This document shows positions 53,629-61,706 of a stretch of DNA of 64,000 nucleotides, in pieces; the stretch's first letter is position 1, and every line of letters starts with the position of its first letter. This stretch comes from Saccharopolyspora kobensis (lineage in GTDB: Bacteria; Actinomycetota; Actinomycetes; Mycobacteriales; Pseudonocardiaceae). The notes beneath the pieces were generated by a model. It saw only the letters and a program-made list of their open reading frames with translations. It made no database searches and was not told where the DNA came from. The stretch is taken from positions 558,001 through 622,000 of the forward strand of contig NZ_FNVB01000005.1 of NCBI RefSeq assembly GCF_900108315.1. The letters run 5' to 3'. The position numbers and the translations under genes were made by a program.

Positions 53629-55666
53629 GCTTCCGCCGAACCCGCTCGGCCTTCGGGTTCTTCGCCTGCTCGTAGATCTCCAATGCTTCTTCCAGACACT
53701 CCTGCGCGCCTGGGCGGCCGAGCGCGGTCAGTGAATCCGCCAGCAGTTCCAGCGGTTCCGCGACGTCGAAGGACGAGCGCTCGCGCGTTGCCGAAATCGC
53801 TTCGCGGAGCTGGGAAACGGCCTGTTCGTGCTGGCCGAGCGCTTGGTGGACGCGCGCCGCGGCAACGCTGATCCGGCTGGGCGTCCGCTTGTCGCCGGGG
53901 AAACCGGCGATCAGCTCCGCCGCCGAGCCGAAGGCCTGGAGCGCTTCGTCGTTGCGGCCGAGAGCGGAGAGCGACTTGCCGATCAGGTAGTCCTGGATGG
54001 CCATGCCGCGCTGGCGTCCGAGCTCGACGTTGAGCTGCCGCGCCCGCTGGAAGTTCTCGATGGCCGCTTCGAACTGCTGGTGGGCGTGCAGCGCCTTGCC
54101 CTGGAATTCCAGCGCCGACGCCAAGATCCGCCGGTGCCCGGCACGCTCGGCGACCGCCACGGCCTCAGCGCACTCGGCGAGCGCTTCATCGAGCTCACCG
54201 CACTCGATCAACAGCTGGCCGCGCAGGCTGCGCATGCGCGCTTCGGCGGGCAGGTCCTCGATCGCCAAGGCAGAAGTGACGGCCTCGGCCAAGGCCGACA
54301 ACGTGTCGGAGTAGTGCTTGTCCTGGTTGTGCAGCGCCCACAGCGGGCCGTCGCACAGCGCGATCACGTCGACGTGCCAAGCACTTTCGGCCGCCAGCCG
54401 AACCATGCCGAGCAGGTTGACGCGCTCGCTGCGCAGCCACTCCAGCGCTTCCTCGCGCGTGAACGGGTTCTCCCCGGTGATTTCGTCGTCGACGACGCGG
54501 AGCCTGCTGGGCTCCGTCACCATCCGGTCCGCGAACGCGCCCTGCTGCCGGTACCACGCGACGAGGCGCCGGACCGCATCGTCGGCCGACGCCTCGGACG
54601 TGCCGAGGGTTTCAGCGGCGTGCTCGGTCACGAGGTCGTGGAGCAGGAACTGCTCCTGATCGTTCTCTTCCACCAGACAAATCCTGTGCAGCTCGGCGAG
54701 ATGGGCTTCGGCGTCGATCTCGGTGAGGTCGGCTAACGCCGCGACCGCCCCGGCGGGCAGCGCGAGTCCAACTCGGCCCAGCAGCCCGTACACGTGGGCT
54801 TCGGCCCGCGTCAGCTGTTCGACCGCGAGGTCCAGTTCGGCGAAGGCCGCGCGGAAGTGCGTCCGCCGCCTGCTCTGCTCCGACAGCTCCCGGACGGCGC
54901 GCGCGATGGTCCACGAAGTCCGGCGGGCCAGCAGCCCGATCATCACGTTGAGCGCGATGGGCAGTCCGCCCGATCGCGCGACCAGCTCCGCGGCTGCGTC
55001 AGGCTCGGCGTCCACGCGCTCGCGGAGGCCCTTCCGCCGCAGGCAGTCGAGCGCGTGCTCCGATCCGAGCGGCTTCAGCCTGATCGGCCGGACCCCGTCC
55101 GCCGCGAGCTCAGCTCCGTCCTGCCGACTCGTGCACAGCACCACGCTCGCGCCGGACGCGGGGAGCAGCTTCAGGACGTCCGTCAGCTCGACCACGTCGT
55201 CGAAGAGGAACAGCAGCTTCCGGTCCCGGGTCCAGCTCCGCAGCATCGCGAGCTTGTCGTCGGTCGCCGGCGGGATCAACGCCGCCTCGACACCGAGCGA
55301 GCGCAGGCAGTGCTCGGCGGCATCACCCAGGCCCCGCGCCCCGCGATCGAAGTCGAACACGATCTGCCCGTCCTCGAACCCCTGTTTGACCAGGTGCGAC
55401 CAGTGCACGGCGAACGCGCTCTTCCCGACACCGCTGACGCCGCTGATCACCGCCCACCCGGCCCGGCCCTCCCGCGACTCCCCGAGCAGCTCGTCCAGCT
55501 CGGCGAGCGCAGCGTCCCGATCGACGAAGTGAGCCGGCGCGGCGGGCAGCTCCCCCGGAGCCACGGGCTGCGCGCCACCCGCCTCGTGAATGTGAACGTC
55601 CCCGCGCATCGCCCCGACCTGCACGATGTTGCGCGCGGACCCGCGGTTCTCGTTGCCCATACCCAC
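53615..55666 (-). CDS. STAND NTPase with NB-ARC-like domain and TPR C-terminus
   Basis: A 683-residue signalling ATPase. The N-terminus carries IVQVGAMRGDVHIHEAGG, the short tag common before such domains in actinobacteria. The NTPase has Walker A GVSGVGKS (76-83), Walker B KLLFLFDDV, a sensor CTSRQDG and GLPIALNVMIGLLA. A winged-helix region follows, and the C-terminal third (about 450-683) is TPR repeats (ALAECAEAVAVAERAGHRR, LEEALEIYEQAKNPKAE). Such proteins act as regulators or defence switches. No effector domain is visible, so the output is unknown. Confidence 0.85.
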   Translation of the reverse strand: MGMGNENRGSARNIVQVGAMRGDVHIHEAGGAQPVAPGELPAAPAHFVDRDAALAELDELLGESREGRAGWAVISGVSGVGKSAFAVHWSHLVKQGFEDGQIVFDFDRGARGLGDAAEHCLRSLGVEAALIPPATDDKLAMLRSWTRDRKLLFLFDDVVELTDVLKLLPASGASVVLCTSRQDGAELAADGVRPIRLKPLGSEHALDCLRRKGLRERVDAEPDAAAELVARSGGLPIALNVMIGLLARRTSWTIARAVRELSEQSRRRTHFRAAFAELDLAVEQLTRAEAHVYGLLGRVGLALPAGAVAALADLTEIDAEAHLAELHRICLVEENDQEQFLLHDLVTEHAAETLGTSEASADDAVRRLVAWYRQQGAFADRMVTEPSRLRVVDDEITGENPFTREEALEWLRSERVNLLGMVRLAAESAWHVDVIALCDGPLWALHNQDKHYSDTLSALAEAVTSALAIEDLPAEARMRSLRGQLLIECGELDEALAECAEAVAVAERAGHRRILASALEFQGKALHAHQQFEAAIENFQRARQLNVELGRQRGMAIQDYLIGKSLSALGRNDEALQAFGSAAELIAGFPGDKRTPSRISVAAARVHQALGQHEQAVSQLREAISATRERSSFDVAEPLELLADSLTALGRPGAQECLEEALEIYEQAKNPKAERVRRKLSAG

Positions 55667-55788
55667 CCCGGCGACCCCGAACGGTAACGATCACCTGACG
55701 ATACGCGACGAACCCGGCACCGCCCGCCGCCTGGCGCGAACCCGACCGGTGCCAACCCGCCCCGACGGGCCAGGTACCCTCCAACCAG

Positions 55789-55864
55789 GCCCTCGTAGCT
55801 CAGGGGATAGAGCACCGCTCTCCTAAAGCGGGTGTCGCAGGTTCGAATCCTGCCGGGGGCGCCA
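55789..55864 (+). tRNA. tRNA-Arg (anticodon CCT)
   Basis: A 76-base cloverleaf including encoded CCA: acceptor GCCCTCG/CGGGGGC, D-arm GCTC...GAGC, anticodon stem CCGCT/AGCGG around CTCCTAA (anticodon CCT), T-arm GCAGG-TTCGAAT-CCTGC. It reads AGG, a rare codon in such genomes. Rare-arginine tRNAs are common integration sites, but no integrase or repeated tRNA end is seen nearby. Confidence 0.95.
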
Positions 55865-56037
55865 CCTGAAAGCGCTGGTTGCAGCCGTGGGGGCTGCTCC
55901 GGTTCACGGTCGCCCCCACTTCGGATTCAGTTGCACGTCGCCAACGCCTCTGCGGCCCCGGTGATGGGGCGAAGCCCGGCCCGAGCGAACAGGCCACGCC
56001 GACGAAGATTTAGGAACAGCGGGTCGACTCCGGCCGG

Positions 56038-57105
56038 TCAGTCCTGGATGTCGACGCTGGTGATGATGATTTCCTTCAAAGATTCGTTGTGGACGTCGTT
56101 GCTCTCACGGCGCTTGTTGTCTATGAGCTTCAGGCCCTCTTCTGAGATCGTGCCGAACACCGTGGCGTCGCCCTTCTGGCCGTCTTCGAAGTACAAGGAG
56201 AAGTACGAGCCGTAGTAGGCGTGATGCATCACCAGGTATCCGCGCAGATCCGCCCTCACCCCGGCAAATCTCTCATCAGTCCAGCTGTAGCCCGAGCCGT
56301 CCCTGGGACCGCACGACAGCCACTGGACATCTCCGCTGTTGCAGCCGGTGTTCTGGTAGACGCCCTGTTTGGCCATGTGGGTGAAGCCGTTGACCGTGCA
56401 CGGGGCCAGCGACCGATCCAGGAGCACCGGGATGGTGCCGATGTTGGTGTTGATGTCGGCCAGCACGATGCCCTTCGCGGGAACCACGCCGTTGGCCCAA
56501 TCCGGCTGGTAGTAGCACGCGACCGAGTCGGGCAGCGGAACAGGCCGCGTTGGCGGGGTGACGTAGCCCGGGGGTACCTGCACTCGCCCGGTCGGCGGCG
56601 CGGCGTCGTTGGAGCCCTCGGGATCGGGAAGCAGCGACACGGTCGTGGCCGCCGCCGCGGCGGCGGCCACCCCGAGCACTGTGCCGACGACCAGTGCTTT
56701 CCGCCGCGTCCTGGGCGACCGCGCCTGCTGTTGGTCGCCGCCGCGCTGTTGAGGTGCCCCGTGGTGGTCGGTCAGGTCGCAAACCGGCGAGTCCGGTGCT
56801 CCTTCGGCAACCGGCGGCGACGGGCTCTCTGCTGAGTGCTGCTGAACGACCTCACTTCTCACAACGACCGCAGCGCTCGACGGCGTGGCGGTTTCGGCAC
56901 GTGCCAGAGCCGCTTGCGCTGCGGCGACGACGGAGCTGTCGTTGTCATCGGTGAGCTTCGTCAGTGCGGTGCGGGCAGATCGTGCCGCGCTGGCGCTGTC
57001 CGAATTCAGCAGTGCGGACAGCTCACCCACGATCGCCAGGCGCACCGACGTTTTGGTGTCCGTACCGCTGCTGGATCGGGCACGATGATCGGCATTGCGA
57101 GGCAC
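56038..57105 (-). CDS. Membrane-anchored cyclophilin-like peptidyl-prolyl isomerase
   Basis: A 355-residue protein: N-terminal helical region (about 15-75, SARTALTKLTDDNDSSVVAA), a disordered stretch, one transmembrane helix about 136-158, then an extracytoplasmic cyclophilin-like domain with GIVLADINTNIGTIPVLLDR, CTVNGFTHMAKQGVYQNTGC and GDATVFGTISEEGL. Cyclophilins isomerise X-Pro bonds. Key residues are only partly conserved (no clear FHR motif), so activity may be weak. Start GTG 57105 lies only 14 bases from the divergent ATG at 57120, so its promoter would sit inside the neighbour; a later start is possible. Confidence 0.75.
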   Translation of the reverse strand: MPRNADHRARSSSGTDTKTSVRLAIVGELSALLNSDSASAARSARTALTKLTDDNDSSVVAAAQAALARAETATPSSAAVVVRSEVVQQHSAESPSPPVAEGAPDSPVCDLTDHHGAPQQRGGDQQQARSPRTRRKALVVGTVLGVAAAAAAATTVSLLPDPEGSNDAAPPTGRVQVPPGYVTPPTRPVPLPDSVACYYQPDWANGVVPAKGIVLADINTNIGTIPVLLDRSLAPCTVNGFTHMAKQGVYQNTGCNSGDVQWLSCGPRDGSGYSWTDERFAGVRADLRGYLVMHHAYYGSYFSLYFEDGQKGDATVFGTISEEGLKLIDNKRRESNDVHNESLKEIIITSVDIQD

Positions 57106-57119
57106 TCGGGAGGGTGGCT

Positions 57120-57539
57120 ATGCGACACGAGAGCACTGCGTCGATCTCGGCGCCGCAGGATGAGGTTTGGGCCGTGCTGGCCGATGTGCCTGGTTGGCCC
57201 CGGTGGACGCCTACCGTCAGCTCGGTCGCGGCGTTGGACGGGGAACTGCGGGTCGGGCGCCGGTTCCGGGTCAAGCAGCCCGGGGTGGCCGCCGCCGTGT
57301 GGGAGGTGGTCGAGGTCGAACCGGGTTCGTCGTTCTGCTGGGCGACCCGCTTCGCAGGTGGCCGGATGGTCGCCTCGCACTGGATCCGAGCCGCAGGTGA
57401 GGGCAGCGAGGTCCGGTTGCGGATCGACTTCACCGGCGGTCTCGCGCGCCTGCTGACGCCCTTGGTCGCCGGGCGCATCCGCCGCTTCGTCGATGAAGAA
57501 GCCGCAGCGCTGAAGCGGATCTGCGAATCGAGCCGCTGA
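57120..57539 (+). CDS. SRPBCC-family (polyketide cyclase-like) protein
   Basis: A 139-residue START/Bet v1-like fold protein: ASISAPQDEVWAVLADVPGW, then PTVSSVAALDGELRVGRRFR, VVEVEPGSSFCWATRFAGGR and a C-terminal helix with FVDEEAAALKRICE. It should bind a hydrophobic ligand; the reaction, if any, is unknown. ATG 57120 follows GGGAGG. Confidence 0.85.
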   Translation: MRHESTASISAPQDEVWAVLADVPGWPRWTPTVSSVAALDGELRVGRRFRVKQPGVAAAVWEVVEVEPGSSFCWATRFAGGRMVASHWIRAAGEGSEVRLRIDFTGGLARLLTPLVAGRIRRFVDEEAAALKRICESSR

Positions 57540-57611
57540 CACGTGCGCCCACGGGTGGTCATGCAGTGACCGGCTCTTGCCGGGCGATCGGCATTAGACG
57601 ATCATGCTCGG

Positions 57612-58433
57612 GTGGTGGAGCACGAGGCTGATCCTTTGGCCGCAGGCGATTTCGACATCGAATCGCCCAACGCCGCTCGGATGTACGACTACTACCTCGG
57701 CGGCAACGCGAACTTCGCCGTCGACCGGGAGACCGCCGAGCGGTTCCTCAAGGTCGTGCCCAGCGCTAGGCAGTGGGCCTACGCCAACCGCGCCTTCCTC
57801 GGGCGCGCAGTGCGGTTCATGGTCGCGCAGGGCGTGGACCAGTTCCTCGACCTCGGGTCGGGCATCCCGACAGTCGGCAACGTGCACGAGATCGCGCAGG
57901 AAGCCGCGCCCGCGGCTCGCGTCGCCTACGTGGATCGCGAGCCGGTCGCGGTCGCGCACGCCGAAGCGCTGCTCGACGGCACACCGCGGGTGAGCGTCAC
58001 GCAGGCCGACATCCGCGACCCCGAAACCGTGCTGAGCGCTCCGGGAGTCGCCGGGCTGCTGGACTTCAGCCGCCCCGTCGGCGTGCTGGCCGTGGCGATC
58101 CTGCACTTCGTGGCCGACGAGGACGATCCGGCGGAGATCGTGCGCGGCTATCGCTCGGCCTGCGTGCCGGGCAGCTACCTGGCGCTGTCGCACCTGTCCC
58201 CGATCACCTTCACCGACGACCAGCTCCGCGGGGCTCACGCGATCTACAACCGCACCTCCACACCCGGCACGCTGCGCAGCCGCGACCGCATCGCCGAGCT
58301 GCTCACCGGCTACGAGCTCGTCGACCCCGGCCTGGTGCTGCTGCCCGAGTGGCGCCCGGACGACCCCGTCGACCGCGAAGTCGCCGCCCGCACCAACAGC
58401 TACGCCGCCGTCGGCGTCCTGCCCGCCGGGTGA
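57612..58433 (+). CDS. SAM-dependent methyltransferase, DUF574 type
   Basis: A 273-residue protein of the actinobacterial S-adenosyl methyltransferase family PF04672: SPNAARMYDYYLGGNANFAV, QWAYANRAFLGRAVRFMV, the SAM loop FLDLGSGIPTVGNVHE, VAYVDREPVAVAHAEALL and LSHLSPITFTDDQ. Many paralogues occur in these genomes, mostly uncharacterised. A MarR gene follows 27 bases downstream on the same strand. Confidence 0.9.
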   Translation: MVEHEADPLAAGDFDIESPNAARMYDYYLGGNANFAVDRETAERFLKVVPSARQWAYANRAFLGRAVRFMVAQGVDQFLDLGSGIPTVGNVHEIAQEAAPAARVAYVDREPVAVAHAEALLDGTPRVSVTQADIRDPETVLSAPGVAGLLDFSRPVGVLAVAILHFVADEDDPAEIVRGYRSACVPGSYLALSHLSPITFTDDQLRGAHAIYNRTSTPGTLRSRDRIAELLTGYELVDPGLVLLPEWRPDDPVDREVAARTNSYAAVGVLPAG

Positions 58434-58460
58434 CCCGGGAGCCGGAACTACGATTCCGGG

Positions 58461-58955
58461 GTGGCCATGGATTCGGTTGATCGGATGGTCGCCGAATGGA
58501 ATCGGCGGGCACCCTCGCTCGACGTCGAGCCGTTGCAGGTGATCGGCCGGCTGCTGCGGTGGGCGGAGCACGGGCAGCGTGCGATCAAGGACGCGTTGCG
58601 CCCGCTGGGGCTCAGCTACGGCGATTTCGACGTGCTGAACACGATGCGGCGGCGCGGCGATCCGGCGGGCGTCAACCCGCGCGAGCTCGCCCGGTCCTCG
58701 CTGGTCACCTCCGGTGCGATGACGGCTCGGCTGGATCGGCTCGCCGAGGCCGGTCTGGTGGTGCGCGCGACCGATCCGGCCGACCGGCGTGCTGTGCTCG
58801 TGCGGCTCACCGAACGCGGCGAGCAGCTCGCCACCGAAGCGCTGGCAGCGGTGCTGGCTGCCGACGAGGAGCTGCTCGCGCCGCTCGACCACGCGCAGCG
58901 CGAGCAGCTCGCCGCGTTGCTGAAGACCGCGCTCTCGCCGCACGAGACCGACTGA
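58461..58955 (+). CDS. MarR-family transcriptional regulator
   Basis: A 164-residue winged-helix dimeric regulator. LSYGDFDVLNTMRRRG leads into the recognition region ELARSSLVTSGAMTARLDRLAEAGLV, the wing has DPADRRAVLVRLTERG, and long helices at both ends form the dimer. It ends one base before the stop of the convergent gene at 58956. A MarR-type palindrome upstream of that convergent gene (59572-59584) is a likely target. Confidence 0.92.
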   Translation: MAMDSVDRMVAEWNRRAPSLDVEPLQVIGRLLRWAEHGQRAIKDALRPLGLSYGDFDVLNTMRRRGDPAGVNPRELARSSLVTSGAMTARLDRLAEAGLVVRATDPADRRAVLVRLTERGEQLATEALAAVLAADEELLAPLDHAQREQLAALLKTALSPHETD

Positions 58956-59546
58956 TCACCTGGCCTCGAACGCCGCCCGGTAGGCGGCCGCGCCGGGGAG
59001 CGCTTCGAAGGGCCACGAGACCAGGCCGACGACGGCCCTGCCCGCCAGCTCCTGCTCGACCCGCGCCGCGGTGGTCAGCGGCGTCCCGCCGCAGATCTCC
59101 ACGACGTCCGCACCGGCGGCAACCGCCTCGACCGCCGCTGCGACGGCGCCCTCCGCATCGGCGACCGGCACCACCGACGTGCGCTTTCCGTCGACCTCCA
59201 CATCGACGCGCCGCGCTCCGGGATCGTCGAGATCAGCCCCGTAGATGGTCGCGGAGTTGCGCACCTCGCCGGCCCCGGCGGCGAAGGCGAAGCCGGACAC
59301 CCCGACCGGCGCCCGCCCGTCGACGGCGTCGACGACCAGCCGCGCTTCGCGCAGGCTGAAGCCGCGGTAGAGCTCGACCAGTTCGAGCCCCGCTGCGGCC
59401 TGCGCCGCGACCACCTCGGCAGCGGCTTCGGCGTCGGGCACCCACACGAACGCGTTGACCCCGCCGGTGACCTGCTGTTCGATCCGCTGACCAGCGCGTT
59501 CGGCACCGGGAGCGAGGAAGACGAACATCGTGTCGATCGGTTCCAC
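58956..59546 (-). CDS. DUF6506-like protein with internal duplication
   Basis: A 196-residue soluble protein without signal peptide, GTG 59546 after CGGAGGT. Two halves are related: VPDAEAAAEVVAAQAAAGLE (about 36-55) with VELYRGFSL and VGVSGF, and VADAEGAVAAAVEAVAAGAD (about 127-146) with VEICGGTPL and VGLVSW. The pattern looks like a small alpha/beta domain, possibly the DUF6506 family, present twice. Function unknown. The operator-like palindrome just upstream suggests control by a MarR-type regulator. Confidence 0.7.
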   Translation of the reverse strand: MEPIDTMFVFLAPGAERAGQRIEQQVTGGVNAFVWVPDAEAAAEVVAAQAAAGLELVELYRGFSLREARLVVDAVDGRAPVGVSGFAFAAGAGEVRNSATIYGADLDDPGARRVDVEVDGKRTSVVPVADAEGAVAAAVEAVAAGADVVEICGGTPLTTAARVEQELAGRAVVGLVSWPFEALPGAAAYRAAFEAR

Positions 59547-59562
59547 CGGACACCTCCGATTT

Positions 59563-59598
59563 AGCTTGGCATTGAACTACTCAACACCAAGCCAAGCT
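59563..59598. promoter_or_regulatory. Nested palindrome, candidate MarR-family operator
   Basis: Inner TTGAACTACTCAA (59572-59584) is enclosed by AGCTTGGC (59563-59570) and GCCAAGCT (59591-59598). It lies 16-52 bases upstream of the gene starting at 59546, where a promoter is expected. Confidence 0.65.
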
Positions 59599-59673
59599 GT
59601 GGCTATTCCCCGCAGCGCAGCATCGGTTGCCGAAAGCGCTCCGAAAAGCGGTTCGGTGGGCCATGATTCCGGC

Positions 59674-60156
59674 ATGGGCGAACGCGAGGCCGATTCGGAA
59701 GTGGTGGAGCGGTTGCTCCAGGACGAGCTCAGCCGGGGCGATGCCGCGCTGGCTCGCACCGAGACCAAGACCAGCACGCTGCTCGCCGTGTTCAGCCCCA
59801 TCCTCGCCGTCGGGCTCGCCGTGCTGCCCCGGGCCGCCGCGCCGCTCACGGCCGCTCTGCTGTTCTGGGCCGCGTTGGCGCTGCTCGCGGGCGCTCTGCT
59901 GCTCCTGCTGTGGAGCGTGCGGCCGCGGTTGCGGCGGAGCGGTTTCGCCACGTACGAATCGATGACCGATGCCGAACTGCTGCGGCACTTCACGCGCCTC
60001 GCGGATGATCCGCAGCGCTGGCACCGCGAGCGGCTGCTCGTCGTCGCTCAAGTCGGGGCGAAGAAGTTCCGGCTGCTGCGCACCGCCAGCCTGCTCATCA
60101 TCAGTGCGCTGCTGCTCGCGATCGCCGCGGCCATCGCCTCCGCGACCTTGGCCTGA
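59674..60156 (+). CDS. Pycsar-effector-like (PycTM/DUF5706) membrane protein
   Basis: A 160-residue protein with the PycTM layout: N-terminal helix, the motif ARTETKTSTLLAVFSPILAV (27-46) matching the family's polar-K-S-then-TM1 signature, TM2 about 57-81, a cytoplasmic helical part, and TM3 about 138-158. In Pycsar, such effectors damage the membrane when the uridylate or cytidylate cyclase PycC makes cUMP or cCMP. No cyclase gene is adjacent. Orphans of this type are frequent in actinobacteria, so a defence role is possible but not shown. Confidence 0.7.
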   Translation: MGEREADSEVVERLLQDELSRGDAALARTETKTSTLLAVFSPILAVGLAVLPRAAAPLTAALLFWAALALLAGALLLLLWSVRPRLRRSGFATYESMTDAELLRHFTRLADDPQRWHRERLLVVAQVGAKKFRLLRTASLLIISALLLAIAAAIASATLA

Positions 60157-60166
60157 AGCGGCGGAG

Positions 60167-60195
60167 AGCCGGTGCGCTGTTGTCGCGCACCGGCT
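60167..60195. terminator. Bidirectional hairpin terminator
   Basis: Stem AGCCGGTGCGC/GCGCACCGGCT with loop TGTTGTC, between the convergent PycTM-like and S12 hydrolase genes. Confidence 0.8.
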
Positions 60196-60203
60196 TTCGG
60201 GCG

Positions 60204-61298
60204 TCAGCCGCAGATCGCCGCGTCGACCAGTTCCCGGTACTTCGGGGACATGACGTTGGCGTTGGTCACCGTGGCCGCGTTCCTGCCGTCGGCGGTCACT
60301 TCGGTGTTCGACATGAAGCCGGGCACCATTCCGTTGTGGCCCCAGGTCACCGCTCCGCAGGACAGGGTGTAGCTGATGAGGCCGAGGCCGACCTCCGCGC
60401 CGTGGGCCGGGACCGTCCGCCGCATCTCCGCCAGGCTCTCCGGCGAGGTGAGCTCACCGGCGACCACCGCCTGGTAGAAGCGCGTGATGTCCTGCTGGGT
60501 GGAGATCATGCCGCCCGCCGGGCCGAAGAACGACGGCTCGAACGCGGTCGCGTCGATCCACAGGAAGAACGGCGGGATGCGGCCACCGATGTAGCCGTTG
60601 ATCAGCGGCGCCGGGATGGAGCGGTCACCCGCGGCCGGGTAACTGGTGTCCGTCAGGCCGAGCGGCTGGATGATCCGGTTGGTGATCTCCTGGCCGACCG
60701 GTGCGCCGGTGACCTCCTCGATCAGCATCCCGAGGATCTCGTAGTTGGTGTTGGAGTAGTGGAACTCCGCGCCCGGCTCGCTCACCGACGGGTGGCTGAG
60801 CCCGTCGCGCACCAGCTCGATCAGCTCGTAGGTGCCGTCCGGGTTGGCCTTCGGGGTCGGGTTGTTGTTGGTCGGGATTCCGCTGGTGTGCTGCAGGAGC
60901 TGGCGGACGGTGATCGCGTTCCCGTCGTGGCCGTTGCCGGCGACCAGACCGGGCAGGTAGCGCTCGATCGGCTCGTCGAGGACCACCTCGCCCTCGTCGA
61001 CCAGCTGCATCGTCACGACAGCGGTGAACGTCTTGGTCTGGCTGCCGATCCGGTAGTGGTCGGCGGACGTGATCGACCGGACGGTGCCGTACTTGGCAGT
61101 GCCGGCCGAAAGCTCCCACGGTCCGGCCCCGCTGTCGGCGTAGACGGCCGCCCCCGGCCCGACCTCCGCCTGGTAGGCCTTCAGCACGTCCTGGACGTCC
61201 GCGGGTTCGGCCGCCTGGGCCGAGACCGGAAGCGCCAACGCGGTCGCGACCGCGGCACCTAACGCCGCGAGCCGCCACTTGCGCGGATATCTCGTCAT
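60204..61298 (-). CDS. Secreted serine hydrolase, beta-lactamase class C / DD-peptidase family (S12)
   Basis: A 364-residue exported protein: signal peptide about 1-30 (ending SAQAA), SxxK motif SQTK (86-89), YSN (181-183), and HNG near TWGHNGMVPG, all three catalytic boxes of S12 enzymes. Streptomyces R61-type DD-carboxypeptidases, esterases and class C beta-lactamases share them, so the true substrate is open. ATG 61298 has GAGGAG upstream. Confidence 0.9.
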   Translation of the reverse strand: MTRYPRKWRLAALGAAVATALALPVSAQAAEPADVQDVLKAYQAEVGPGAAVYADSGAGPWELSAGTAKYGTVRSITSADHYRIGSQTKTFTAVVTMQLVDEGEVVLDEPIERYLPGLVAGNGHDGNAITVRQLLQHTSGIPTNNNPTPKANPDGTYELIELVRDGLSHPSVSEPGAEFHYSNTNYEILGMLIEEVTGAPVGQEITNRIIQPLGLTDTSYPAAGDRSIPAPLINGYIGGRIPPFFLWIDATAFEPSFFGPAGGMISTQQDITRFYQAVVAGELTSPESLAEMRRTVPAHGAEVGLGLISYTLSCGAVTWGHNGMVPGFMSNTEVTADGRNAATVTNANVMSPKYRELVDAAICG

Positions 61299-61330
61299 CT
61301 TCGTCTCCTCGCTGAGGTTTCGCTGTTCGT

Positions 61331-61376
61331 CCCGTGAGTGCTTTGGGGCGCCATGGCACCCCGAACCGCTCACGGG
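61331..61376. repeat. Family I palindromic element, copy e
   Basis: CCCGTGAGTGCTTTGGGG / CCCCGAACCGCTCACGGG around CGCCATGGCA, between the S12 hydrolase start and the small gene ending at 61391. Confidence 0.88.
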
Positions 61377-61390
61377 GCCTGGCCAGCGGA

Positions 61391-61633
61391 CTACGCGCCC
61401 GCCTGGTGCTGGCAGGTGGCCAGGATGAGCAGCAGCAGGAACAGGATCGCCAGCGCCGCAACGCATCCCGCTCCTTCGCGCTCGTTCTCCCGGTATTCGG
61501 TGCGGCCGCCGGGTTCGACGTCCGGGTGCTGCTCGGCGTAGTGCCGCGCCAGTCGGCCGGCGCTTCCCGGCTCGGTCAGCCACGGCGTCCGGTAGGCGCA
61601 CTCGCCGCACCAGCACCGGCAGTTGGCGGCCAT
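61391..61633 (-). CDS. Small membrane protein with a zinc-finger-like cysteine/histidine cluster
   Basis: An 80-residue protein. The N-terminus has CRCWCGEC (Cys 5, 7, 9, 12 region) followed by HYAEQHP, an arrangement that can bind zinc. A single transmembrane helix (about 58-73, AALAILFLLLLILATC) ends the protein with a short tail. ATG 61633 follows GGAGGG at a good distance, which supports a real gene. Function unknown; it may pair with the neighbouring secreted hydrolases or sense redox. Confidence 0.65.
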   Translation of the reverse strand: MAANCRCWCGECAYRTPWLTEPGSAGRLARHYAEQHPDVEPGGRTEYRENEREGAGCVAALAILFLLLLILATCQHQAGA

Positions 61634-61706
61634 GTCGTCCCTCCAGAGCTCCTGGTCCGTCCCCGGTCGGTCGGGCGTCCCCCTGCCCGACCGACCGGAC
61701 CCCCGG

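Noticed and set aside
55789-57105. Integrated element at tRNA-Arg
   Set aside because: No integrase, no repeat of the tRNA 3' end and no phage or plasmid gene is visible in the window.
59674-60156. Complete Pycsar defence system
   Set aside because: No cyclase gene adjoins the effector-like protein.
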